Below are positions 1 through 7,956 of a DNA stretch of 64,000 bases, piece after piece; position 1 is the stretch's first letter; every line of letters begins with the position of its first letter. The translations under genes were made by a program, and so were the position numbers. The stretch lies in NCBI RefSeq assembly GCF_014647415.1, contig NZ_BMPD01000001.1, forward strand, positions 682,001-746,000, written 5' to 3'. Source of the DNA: Haloarcula sebkhae. GTDB taxonomy: Archaea > Halobacteriota > Halobacteria > Halobacteriales > Haloarculaceae. Under the pieces are notes generated by a model that had not been told where the DNA came from, made no database searches, and worked only from the letters and a program-made list of their open reading frames with translations.

Positions 1-248
1 GCGTAGAACCCCTCGCCGACGTGGATGTTGTCGCCGTAGTCACACCGGAAGGGCGGTTCGACGTGGCAGTCCGGGCCGACCGAGCCGAACAGGTCCGCGA
101 TGAGCGCCTGTCTGGTGTCGGCCTCCGACGGGTCGGTCCGGTTGTACTCCCGGGTAAGTTCGTTCGCACGCTCACGGGCGGCGACGAGTTCCGGATCGCT
201 CGCGTCGTAGCGCTCGCCAGCGAGCATCTTCTCTTTCTCAGAGGGCAT
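1..248 (-). CDS. maa: Maltose/galactoside O-acetyltransferase, N-terminal part
   Basis: Partial gene: 82 N-terminal residues are visible and the rest lies beyond the left edge. The protein begins MPSEKEKMLAGERY, the usual start of the Mac domain in the Maa/LacA/NodL family, and the last visible part reads PPFRCDYGDNIHVGEG, the first turns of the left-handed beta-helix. The family transfers acetyl from acetyl-CoA to a sugar hydroxyl in the cytoplasm; the true substrate cannot be read from this fragment. The start is the ATG at 248. The family assignment is firm; maltose specificity is not. Confidence 0.85.
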   Translation of the reverse strand, partial: MPSEKEKMLAGERYDASDPELVAARERANELTREYNRTDPSEADTRQALIADLFGSVGPDCHVEPPFRCDYGDNIHVGEGFY

Positions 249-413
249 GCCGACCAGCCTCCGGGATGCGGCTATCGCGGTATCGCTGTGCGGTCATGTC
301 TTGCGATTGACCCGCCCAGCTAAGAGACGTTGCGGTTGGCTATCGGAAACCGGATCGGAAATCGGGTTCGAGCCCGGAACGGATTTATAGTCGACCGTCG
401 CCTACCATGGTTC

Positions 414-2390
414 GTGAACCGCACGGCAGCGCTCGACGCAGTCGTCTTCGGTGTCGACATCCAGAGCGGCGACGTGCGCGGTGACGCACCGTCGTACGCA
501 CTGGTGGTCTTCGACGGGGAATCAGTCGAGCGAGACGTGGTCTCGTGGCGGAAGCTCCGCCGGCGCATCGAGAACGAGGAGCCGGCCATCGTCGCGACGG
601 ACAATATGTACGAACTCGCCGAGGACAAGGACGCCCTGATCCACGTCCTCGGGTCCCTCCCCGACGAAACGAAACTGGTGCAGGTGACCGGCGACGAGCG
701 GCCCGAACCGCTCTCCAGGGTCGCCAAACGTCACGGCGTCCCCTACGGCAAGGACCCGATGGAAGAGGCCGAAGCCGCGGCCAGGCTGGCCGCTGCCAAC
801 GTCGGGCAGGAGGTGTCCGCCTTCACCGACACGACGGAGGTGAAGGTCTCGCGGGGCCGCTCGACCGGCAAAGGCGGGTGGTCAGAGGACCGGTACACCC
901 GGCGCATCCACGGCGCAGTCCGGAAGCGAGCGCGTGAAATCGAGTCCGAACTGGACGCTGCCGGTCTTGAGTACGAACGGGACGTGACCGAGAAGTACGG
1001 CGGGTTCTCCAACGCCGTGTTCCAAGTTTCGGCCCGGCCACAGGATATCCCGGTATCGAGAGCCCGGTCGGGCGACACGCGCGTCGAAATCGAGCGCCAG
1101 CGGCGGGACGGCATCGAGTTCAAGCCACTGGCAAAGCGGCGCGACCACGTCGTCGTCGGCGTCGACCCTGGAACGACGACGGCCGTCGCCATCGTCTCCC
1201 TCGACGGCACTGTGCTGGACGTGTACTCCTCGCGGACCGACGACGCCGCCGCGACGACAGAGTGGATCATCGAGCGCGGGCGACCGGTCATCGTCGCCGC
1301 TGACGTGACGCCGATGCCCGAAACGGTCGAGAAGCTCCGACGCTCCTTTAGCGCCGCGGGCTGGGAGCCCGACACCGACCTCCCGGTCGACGAAAAGAAA
1401 CACCGGACCCGGGAGGAGGCCTACGACAACGACCACGAGCGGGACGCGATGGCCGCCGCCCTCTACGCCTTCGACAACCACGCCGACCAGTTCGAGCGCG
1501 TCGCGGGCAAGGTCCCACCACAGTACGACGTGGGGCCAGTCATCGACCGGGTCGTCGCTGGCGAGGAGAGCGTCGAGACAGTGTTACGGGACCTCGAAGA
1601 CGACGATAGTGAGGACGAGGACACCACCGCGCACGAGCCGCGGGAACTCACTGACGACGAGAAGGAGATCAAACGGCTGAACGCCCGCATCGAACGGCTC
1701 GAATCACACGTCGACGACCTCAAAGAGACGATCAAGCGCAAGGACGACCAGCTCTCGGAGAAGGATAAACAGCTGGAGAAGGCTCGTAGCGAGGGCCGGC
1801 GCGAGGTCAGAAAAGACCGCGAGGTGACGCGGCTCCAGCGACGCAACGAGGCCCTCGAACGGAAGGTTGAGGAGGAAGAGGAGAAACGCGAGGCGCTGGC
1901 CGACAAGCTCGACCGGCTGAAGGCGCTGTGGAAGCTCGATCACTCGAACTTCGCCGATGTCTCGGAGAAGCAGGAGGGGCTGACCCCGGTCAAGGTGGTC
2001 GAACAGTTCACCAAGGACGCCATCGCCGACGCCGACGAGCGGTTTGGCCTCGTGGAGGACGACATCGTCATGTTCCGGGACGCCTCGGGCGCGGGCCGGT
2101 CGACCGCCCAGCAACTGGCGGATATCGACCCGAAAGTCGTGCTCCGGAACGGGAACCTCTCTGACATCGCCGATCAGGTGCTGTTCGACAACGAGATCCC
2201 CGTCGCGCCAGCGGAGATGGTCACTGTGCAGGAAGTGGACGAACTGGCCGTCGCCCGTGAAGGCGAAATCGAGGCGGCAATCGAGGACTGGGAGGAGCGG
2301 GCCGCCGACCGCCGGAAGGAGCAGAACGCGGAGATGGTCGACCAGATCATCAGCGAACATCGGGCGGACCGGCCGACAAGCGAGAACTAA
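414..2390 (+). CDS. DUF460 protein: RNase H-like domain plus coiled coil
   Basis: A 658-residue protein of the archaeal DUF460 family. Around residue 245 the segment VVGVDPGTTTAVAIV looks like the first strand and Asp of a RuvC/RNase H-like fold. Residues about 410-505 are almost entirely charged and form a long coiled coil (KRLNARIERLESHV onward). The reading frame is open upstream to 330, but GTG 414 is preferred: a TATA box, TTTATAG at 384-390, sits about 27 bp upstream, as for a leaderless transcript, and the family sequence begins there. The biochemical role is unknown; a nucleic-acid function is only inferred from the fold. Confidence 0.85.
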   Translation: MNRTAALDAVVFGVDIQSGDVRGDAPSYALVVFDGESVERDVVSWRKLRRRIENEEPAIVATDNMYELAEDKDALIHVLGSLPDETKLVQVTGDERPEPLSRVAKRHGVPYGKDPMEEAEAAARLAAANVGQEVSAFTDTTEVKVSRGRSTGKGGWSEDRYTRRIHGAVRKRAREIESELDAAGLEYERDVTEKYGGFSNAVFQVSARPQDIPVSRARSGDTRVEIERQRRDGIEFKPLAKRRDHVVVGVDPGTTTAVAIVSLDGTVLDVYSSRTDDAAATTEWIIERGRPVIVAADVTPMPETVEKLRRSFSAAGWEPDTDLPVDEKKHRTREEAYDNDHERDAMAAALYAFDNHADQFERVAGKVPPQYDVGPVIDRVVAGEESVETVLRDLEDDDSEDEDTTAHEPRELTDDEKEIKRLNARIERLESHVDDLKETIKRKDDQLSEKDKQLEKARSEGRREVRKDREVTRLQRRNEALERKVEEEEEKREALADKLDRLKALWKLDHSNFADVSEKQEGLTPVKVVEQFTKDAIADADERFGLVEDDIVMFRDASGAGRSTAQQLADIDPKVVLRNGNLSDIADQVLFDNEIPVAPAEMVTVQEVDELAVAREGEIEAAIEDWEERAADRRKEQNAEMVDQIISEHRADRPTSEN

Positions 2391-2507
2391 GTGCTGTCCG
2401 GATTGTCGGCTGACAGTAGCTAGCCGACCCCATCGCCGGTGTGACACTGCTCCGATAGCGCGCTACCTGTACTGCGTAGTTATGTCCTTTGGGTGCGTCT
2501 GTCTTGC

Positions 2508-3554
2508 ATGGAAGACCAGTGTCGTGTTCTGGCGGCCGCGGTCGAGATTCTCGACGATGTCTTCTACATCTATGACGCGGATGGCCGGCTGTCCTACTGG
2601 AACGCTCGGCTGAACGAACTGTTTGGCCGGACGGACAGTGAACTGTCGGGTTCGGACCCGACCGAGTTCTTCGTCGCTGACGACCGTCCGGCCGTTGAAG
2701 CAGCCATCGAGGAGGTGTTCGAGTCGGGTCAAACAACCGTCGAAGCGCGGGCTGAGACGACCGAGGGAGTGGTGACCTTCGAACTCAGTGGTCGACTTCT
2801 CACAGGGGACGACGGTACAGTTCAGGGGTTCAGCGGTGTCGGCCGCGACATCACTGACCGGCGCGAGCGCGAGTGGCATCTCCAGCGACAGAACGAGCGG
2901 CTCACCGAGTTCGCCGACCTCTTGGCCCACGACCTCCGGACGCCGCTTGCCGTCACCAGCGGCCACCTCGAACTCGCCGCCCAAGAGCTGTCAGCCGAGC
3001 GTATCGACGCCGCCAGAGACGGGCTCCGGCGGTTAGAAGCGATTATTGACGATATGCGGACCGCGACCAGGGAGGGGGCACTGGCAACCGACGAGCAGGC
3101 GGTCGATATCGCCGACGTGGCGACGACGGCGTGGACCCACGTCGAAACCGACAACGCAGTGCTGGAACCGCCGCCGTCGATACTGGTCGAGGCTGATCCG
3201 AAACGCCTGCTCCGACTGTTCGAGAACATCTTTGTCAACGCTATCACACACGCCCTTGGAGGCGGCAAGCGCGTATCTGGCGAGGAGCGCGAAGCGAGCA
3301 CTGCCGACATCACAGTTCGTGTCGTGCCGACGGCTGACGGTTTCGCTGTCGAAGACGACGGACGGGGGATCGACCCCGACGAACGGGAGTGGGTGTTCGA
3401 ACCGGGCGCGTCACAGGCGGCTGACGGGACCGGGTTCGGCCTCTACATCGTCAGGACGATCGCCGAAGCCCACGGCTGGACAGTACGTGCCACAGCAGGA
3501 GATCACGGCGGTGCACGGTTCGAATTCGATATCGATGCGGACACCGCCTGTTAG
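2508..3554 (+). CDS. PAS-domain sensor histidine kinase
   Basis: A 348-residue soluble histidine kinase with no membrane segments. A PAS domain covers about residues 5-115 (DDVFYIYDADGRLSYWN and a typical end GVGRDITDRRERE). The HisKA box HDLRTPLAV lies near residue 140. The ATPase domain has an N box (ENIFVNAITHA, about 238), G1 (EDDGRGIDPDE, about 281) and G2 (GTGFGLYIVRTIAEAHGW, about 308). No response regulator is adjacent, so it is an orphan kinase and its signal is unknown. The frame opens at GTG 2493, but ATG 2508 starts directly before the PAS domain. It has the same architecture as the kinase at 15487-16536. Confidence 0.9.
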   Translation: MEDQCRVLAAAVEILDDVFYIYDADGRLSYWNARLNELFGRTDSELSGSDPTEFFVADDRPAVEAAIEEVFESGQTTVEARAETTEGVVTFELSGRLLTGDDGTVQGFSGVGRDITDRREREWHLQRQNERLTEFADLLAHDLRTPLAVTSGHLELAAQELSAERIDAARDGLRRLEAIIDDMRTATREGALATDEQAVDIADVATTAWTHVETDNAVLEPPPSILVEADPKRLLRLFENIFVNAITHALGGGKRVSGEEREASTADITVRVVPTADGFAVEDDGRGIDPDEREWVFEPGASQAADGTGFGLYIVRTIAEAHGWTVRATAGDHGGARFEFDIDADTAC

Positions 3555-3565
3555 TTGTCCTCGTC

Positions 3566-3811
3566 TCAGGGCATCCCGTCGCCACCCATGCCGCCACCGC
3601 CCATGCCGCCGCCACCCATCCCGCCCATGCCGCCACCGAGGCCGAACGCGCCGAGCAGGCTCGTGACGAGCCCGTAGACGACCAGTCCGAGACCGCCGAC
3701 GACCAGAGCGATACCGACGGCGACGATAGGTGCCTTCCACGCGACCAGACCGATGCCGGCGAGCAACACGACGATGCCGCCGATACCAACCGCACCGAGT
3801 TTGTCGAGCAT
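3566..3811 (-). CDS. Small two-TM membrane protein with Gly/Met-rich tail
   Basis: An 81-residue protein. Two hydrophobic segments (about 5-25, beginning LGAVGIGGIVVLLAGIG, and about 27-52) are followed by a C-terminal tail of about 25 residues made almost only of glycine and methionine (GGGMGGMGGGG type). The ATG at 3811 is chosen because the upstream residues are not hydrophobic or conserved in style. It resembles the small haloarchaeal proteins grouped as DUF7470, though I recall this from memory. No function is known; a tail this rich in Met and Gly could bind metal or be disordered. It is convergent with the kinase gene to its left. Confidence 0.7.
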   Translation of the reverse strand: MLDKLGAVGIGGIVVLLAGIGLVAWKAPIVAVGIALVVGGLGLVVYGLVTSLLGAFGLGGGMGGMGGGGMGGGGMGGDGMP

Positions 3812-3849
3812 ACCCGTGTAGGCCAAGCGGGCAGACAAAAGCCCGTCGG

Positions 3850-4260
3850 TCAGTGCTCGAACTCGGTGTCGACGTTCTGTGCCGCCGCGACCATCTCGGC
3901 GATGGTGTCCTGCCGGCGAAGCAGCCGCATCGTGTCGCCTTCGACGTCAAAGGTTCCGTCCATCGCGGCGGCGGAGATGTCCAGATCGCCCTGCAGCATC
4001 GTGACCCACTGGCTGTAGGGGCCACGGAACGCGAAGTCGTAGTCGGGGTCCGCGACCGTCCCAGCGGCGGTACAGACGCCGTCTTCGATGACGACGGAGA
4101 ACTGTATCGGTTCGCCGGAGTAGGCGTCGTCAGCACGGATTTCGAAACAGAACGCAGCAGTGAAGCCGTCGGCGCTGTCAGCGAACGCGGCCCGCTCGTT
4201 GATCCGGTCGCGCCACGCCGCAGCCCAGTCATCGGCTTCCGTCGGCAGCGTCACAGTCAT
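3850..4260 (-). CDS. SCP2 sterol-binding-like protein
   Basis: 136 residues, cytoplasmic, start ATG at 4260. The pattern of a hydrophobic half (FSVVIEDGVCTAAG), the aspartate-rich turn ADPDYDFAFRGPYSQWVTMLQG, and the closing block FDVEGDTMRLLRR matches the SCP-2 lipid-binding fold, in which an acyl chain sits in a beta-sheet/helix tunnel. Haloarchaea keep many stand-alone SCP2-like proteins of unknown cargo. It sits 117 bp from the transporter operon that ends at 4378 and shares its strand, but no direct link is evident. Confidence 0.75.
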   Translation of the reverse strand: MTVTLPTEADDWAAAWRDRINERAAFADSADGFTAAFCFEIRADDAYSGEPIQFSVVIEDGVCTAAGTVADPDYDFAFRGPYSQWVTMLQGDLDISAAAMDGTFDVEGDTMRLLRRQDTIAEMVAAAQNVDTEFEH

Positions 4261-4377
4261 TGACAGGCGGTATGCAAGGGGGGCTTTTCTGTGTTGCCTT
4301 GTCCTTTCGAGTGCAACACCCGGGAAATCGTCGCTGTGGCTCCGCGCCGAGTGCGAGGAAAACAGCGAAACGTGGCC

Positions 4378-5100
4378 TCAGCGGCGCGATTCGCCGCCGA
4401 GATACAGCCGAGACACCTCGGGGTCGTCGAGCAGCGAGTCGGCCTCGCCCTCGAACTTGACCGTCCCCTGGTCGAGGACGAACCCACGGTCTGAGATGCC
4501 CAGTCCCTCGCGGGCGTTCTGCTCGACCATCAGGATGGACGTGCCCAGTTCGTTGACCGTCTCTACGTCGTCGAACACTTCCTTGGCCGTGTTGGGAGCC
4601 AGCCCGGCACTTGGCTCGTCGATGAGCAACACGTCGGGCTCCATCACGAGCGCGCGGGCGAAGGCCAGCACCTGCCGCTGGCCGCCCGAGAGCGTCTTGG
4701 CGTTCGCAGTACGCTTGTCGTCGAGGATCGGGAACCGGTCGTACAGTTCGGCCACGACCTCGTCGAGGCCGCCGTCACGAGCGACTCCGCCCATCCGGAG
4801 GTTCTCGTCGATGGTCAGCGAGCCGAACACGTTCTCGGTCTGTGGGACGTAGCCGACGCCGATACGGACGATGTCTTCGGGGGCCATCCCGCCGATTTCG
4901 CGGTCGCCAAGCCGGACCGATCCGGTCCATGGCTCCAGCATGCCGAACACCGTCTTGAGGACGGTGGACTTGCCGGCCCCGTTCGGACCGACGAGGCAGG
5001 CGATCTCCCCCTCGCCGAGCGTTAGCGAGAGGTCATCAAGCACCTGCACTTCACCGTAGCCGCTGTCGACGCCGTCGACGGTGAGGATGGGGTCGGTCAT
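4378..5100 (-). CDS. livF: LIV-type ABC transporter ATPase, LivF-like
   Basis: A 240-residue ATPase and last gene of the five-gene amino-acid transporter operon. It has Walker A GPNGAGKST (about residue 39), the signature LSGGQRQ (about 138), Walker B VLLIDEPSAGL and the H-loop position occupied by the sequence MVEQN, the LivF hallmark (Gln instead of His). Length and lack of the LivG insert support LivF. Its ATG overlaps the stop of the preceding livG by the ATGA arrangement at 5097-5100, so the two are translationally coupled. It powers uptake of a small amino acid; see the substrate-binding gene at 7957 for the likely substrate. Confidence 0.93.
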   Translation of the reverse strand: MTDPILTVDGVDSGYGEVQVLDDLSLTLGEGEIACLVGPNGAGKSTVLKTVFGMLEPWTGSVRLGDREIGGMAPEDIVRIGVGYVPQTENVFGSLTIDENLRMGGVARDGGLDEVVAELYDRFPILDDKRTANAKTLSGGQRQVLAFARALVMEPDVLLIDEPSAGLAPNTAKEVFDDVETVNELGTSILMVEQNAREGLGISDRGFVLDQGTVKFEGEADSLLDDPEVSRLYLGGESRR

Positions 5101-5909
5101 TCCGACGGCCCTCCCAGATAGGCATCGATGACACGCTCGTCGCTCCGGACCGCCTCGGGCGGCCCCTCGACGAGGACACTCCCCTGATTGAGGACGATAA
5201 TGGGGTCGGCCAGCCGCATGATGAAGTTCATGTCGTGTTCGATGATGAGGAAGGTGATCCCCTCCTCGTTGAGTTCCTCGATGAACCCGGCGAGTTTGTC
5301 GGCTAGCACGGGGTTGACACCGGCGACAGGCTCGTCGAGGAGCAGCAGATCGGGTTCGGCCATCATTCCGCGGGCCAGTTCGACCAGTTTCATCTGTCCG
5401 CCCGAAAGATCCGTCGCAGGCTGGGTGGCCAGATCACCGATCTCGAACCGTTCGAGCATCTGCTGGGCCTGTTCCAGCGAGCGCCGTTCCTCCTGTTCGA
5501 CGGTACTTGGCGATGTGAACAACGGGATTATCGATTCCCCGGTCTGGTTGTGTGGCCCCACAAGCAGCGCCTCCCGGACGGTCATCCCCTCCGGTTTGCG
5601 CGGCGTCTGGAACGTCCGGATCATCCCCTGATCGGCGATCTCGTGGGGCTTCTGGCCGGTCACGTTGACGCCGTTGACTGAGACAGAGCCCGCATCGGGC
5701 TCGTAGAAGCCCGAGACGAGGTTGAACAGCGTCGATTTGCCGGCTCCGTTCGGGCCGATGAGGCCCGTAATCGTGCCGCGTTCGACCTCGATGGACGCGT
5801 CGTCCGTCGCCACGAGGCCGCCGAAGCGTTTCTCCAGTCCCTCAGCCCGAAGTACCGGGTCGGTCTTCCCGAGAACGGGGCCGTCGGAGACGAGCGACTG
5901 CTCACTCAT
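5097..5909 (-). CDS. livG: LIV-type ABC transporter ATPase, LivG-like
   Basis: A 270-residue ATPase. Walker A GPNGAGKST is near residue 50, the signature DLSGGQMKLVELARG near 165 and Walker B LLLLDEPVAGVNP is followed by the H-loop LIIEHDMNFIM, which is typical of LivG. The C-terminus (VLVEGPPEAVRSDERVIDAYLGG) is the LivG extension. The open frame runs further upstream to 6035 but that part is inside livM; ATG 5909 overlaps the livM stop by 8 bp and gives the family N-terminus. It forms the nucleotide-binding pair with LivF. Confidence 0.93.
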   Translation of the reverse strand: MSEQSLVSDGPVLGKTDPVLRAEGLEKRFGGLVATDDASIEVERGTITGLIGPNGAGKSTLFNLVSGFYEPDAGSVSVNGVNVTGQKPHEIADQGMIRTFQTPRKPEGMTVREALLVGPHNQTGESIIPLFTSPSTVEQEERRSLEQAQQMLERFEIGDLATQPATDLSGGQMKLVELARGMMAEPDLLLLDEPVAGVNPVLADKLAGFIEELNEEGITFLIIEHDMNFIMRLADPIIVLNQGSVLVEGPPEAVRSDERVIDAYLGGPSE

Positions 5910-7011
5910 CGCGACCGCCCCCCAGCGAGTCGGGCCAGATAAGTTCGCGCTCCGGCGGGAGAATCCCCTCCGGGCGGAGCCTGACGATGAAGATGATAAG
6001 TAGGCCGACCAGCATGAGTCGAAGCGGTGCGGCACCGATGGGTAGCGCGCCGGTGTCGGTCATGAACCGGGTTCCCTGCTGGATGGCGACGATGGTGAAC
6101 CCGCCCAGCATCGCGCCGCGGTCGCTGCCAGTGCCGCCGAGGATGACGGCGACCCAGACGTAGAACGTCGTGATCGGCTGGAGGTCCTGCGGGCTGACGA
6201 ACAGCACGAGGTGTGAGTAGAACACGCCCGCGAGCGCCATGATGAGGCTCCCGATGACGAACGCCTGCATCTTGAACGCGAACGTGTTTTTGCCAAGCGT
6301 CTCCGCGAGGTCCTCGTCGGTCCGGATCGTCCGCAGGACGCGGCCCCACGGCGACTGGTGAATCCGCCGGAGGAACAGATAGACGGCCGCGACGATGACC
6401 GTGACGAGGACGACGTTCAGGAAGCTGGTGACGACCGATTGGCTCATGTTGAACACCGGCGTCCCGCCCGCGTAGAAGACGTACGGGTAGGTCAGGTCGC
6501 CGAGCACGGGCCAGTCGGAGAAAAACAGCGGGATGCCGGTCAAGCCGGCGCTGCCCGCCGTCCACTGCGATTCGTTGAGGATGAAGATACGGACGACCTC
6601 TGCAAGACCCAGCGACGCGATTGCGAGGTAGTCGTCGCGGAGCTTCAGCGTCGGGTAGCCGATGATGACCGCGAGCACCGCAGCGAGGGCGAGACCGCCG
6701 AACAGTGCGATGACGGGACTGACGCCGCCGGAGATCGGCGAGCCGGACGCCGTCAGCAACGCGGTCCCGTACGCGCCGAGGCCGAAGAACGCCGCGACGC
6801 TGAAGTTGATCATGCCACCGTACCCCCACTGGACGTTCAGCCCCATCGAGAGGAGCATGTACATCGCCGACAGCCCGACGAGATACAGCAGGTACGCCGG
6901 GGCGAGGAAGCCGGTGACGACCGCAATGAGCAGGAGTGCGCCAAGCGCGCCGAGCAGTCCCACGACGCCCTTTTCGCGGGGCGAGTACGCACCGACATCG
7001 AGCGTGCTCAT
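5902..7011 (-). CDS. livM: LIV-type ABC transporter permease, LivM-like
   Basis: A 369-residue inner-membrane permease with about 9-10 hydrophobic segments. The conserved cytoplasmic block LRTIRTDEDLAETLGKNTFAFKMQAF (about residues 240-265) is the ATPase-coupling region of LivM, and MLLSMGLNVQWGYGGM is the family's N-terminal signature. The C-terminal RPEGILPPERELIW is charged and cytoplasmic. It overlaps livH by ATGA at 7008-7011 and livG by 8 bp, so the operon is tightly packed. It partners LivH to form the translocation pore. Confidence 0.93.
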   Translation of the reverse strand: MSTLDVGAYSPREKGVVGLLGALGALLLIAVVTGFLAPAYLLYLVGLSAMYMLLSMGLNVQWGYGGMINFSVAAFFGLGAYGTALLTASGSPISGGVSPVIALFGGLALAAVLAVIIGYPTLKLRDDYLAIASLGLAEVVRIFILNESQWTAGSAGLTGIPLFFSDWPVLGDLTYPYVFYAGGTPVFNMSQSVVTSFLNVVLVTVIVAAVYLFLRRIHQSPWGRVLRTIRTDEDLAETLGKNTFAFKMQAFVIGSLIMALAGVFYSHLVLFVSPQDLQPITTFYVWVAVILGGTGSDRGAMLGGFTIVAIQQGTRFMTDTGALPIGAAPLRLMLVGLLIIFIVRLRPEGILPPERELIWPDSLGGGRDE

Positions 7012-7925
7012 GTCATATCACCTGCGATGCCGCGGGGCCTGACAAGCAGGACCGCGACCATGATGACGAACGCGACAGCCGGCGCGTAGGCGTTGCTGAT
7101 CGGAAGGCCGACATCACTGAGCAGCGGCGTCAGTTCGTGGAGCATCCCGATGAGTAGGCCACCGAGCATCGCCCCGTACACCGAGCCGATGCCGCCGAGG
7201 ATGACCGCGGCGAACACGACCAGCAGAATGTTGAAGCCGATGCGCGGGTCGAGCTGGCTGTACAGCGCGAGGAAGACGCCGCCAGCGGCGGCCAGCGCAC
7301 TTCCGACGACCCACATGACGAGAATGACGCGGTCGGTTCGGATACCGCTCACGCGTGCGAGGTCGGGGTTGTCAGCCGTCGCGCGCATCTTCCGACCAAG
7401 CGTCGTCCGCTGGAGCAGGAGATGCAGGCCGGCGACGAGGACCGCCGCGCTGACGATGATCGCCACGTCCCGCTGTGTCACTGCGACATCGAGCGTGTCC
7501 AGCAGCAGCGGAATCGGACCGCTGCGGCGGATGTCGTACTGTAGAAAGTCCGTCCCGAAGGACGCCTGTAGCACCGCGCGGTAGACGAACGCCACACCGA
7601 TGCTCGTGATGAGCAGCCCGATCGAGTCCGTATCGAGGGGCTTGTACACGAGAATATGAGTGAGGACGGCGACGATCGCTGCGAGCGCCATCCCGACCGC
7701 AAGGGCCAGAAAGAACCCGATCGGGAGACCGAGAACAGTGCCGCCGAGACCGCCGAACACGCCGAACGCGACGAACGCTCCGTAGGCACCAAGCGTCATC
7801 GTATCGCCGTGTGCGAAGTTCGCGAAGTCGGCGATGCTGTAGACCAGCGAGAGCCCGATACTCCCGAGGATAATGATACTACTGAAAACGAGCCCGTTTG
7901 CCAGGTACTGTAATATCTGCGCCAT
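7008..7925 (-). CDS. livH: LIV-type ABC transporter permease, LivH-like
   Basis: A 305-residue permease with about 8 hydrophobic segments. ANGLVFSSIIILGSIGLSLVY at the N-terminus, FAHGDTMTLGAY, the coupling block LGRKMRATADNPDLARVSGI and the glycine-rich VFAAVILGGIGSVYGAMLGG are hallmarks of LivH permeases. The start is ATG 7925, 31 bp after the stop of the substrate-binding gene. It is the second gene of the operon SBP-livH-livM-livG-livF. Confidence 0.93.
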   Translation of the reverse strand: MAQILQYLANGLVFSSIIILGSIGLSLVYSIADFANFAHGDTMTLGAYGAFVAFGVFGGLGGTVLGLPIGFFLALAVGMALAAIVAVLTHILVYKPLDTDSIGLLITSIGVAFVYRAVLQASFGTDFLQYDIRRSGPIPLLLDTLDVAVTQRDVAIIVSAAVLVAGLHLLLQRTTLGRKMRATADNPDLARVSGIRTDRVILVMWVVGSALAAAGGVFLALYSQLDPRIGFNILLVVFAAVILGGIGSVYGAMLGGLLIGMLHELTPLLSDVGLPISNAYAPAVAFVIMVAVLLVRPRGIAGDMT

Positions 7926-7956
7926 TGGTAAAAATGGGGAAAGGGTTGTGGCTGCG

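Noticed and set aside
404-416. ACCATGGTTCGTG just before the DUF460 start, similar to the proline-regulon motif
   Set aside because: Only 10 of 13 positions match and it overlaps the start codon region instead of lying upstream of the TATA box, so it is probably chance.
3411-4232. Minus-strand frame of 273 codons rich in Arg and Thr
   Set aside because: It covers the end of the kinase gene and two good minus-strand genes in another frame; its composition is basic, unlike this genome's proteins.
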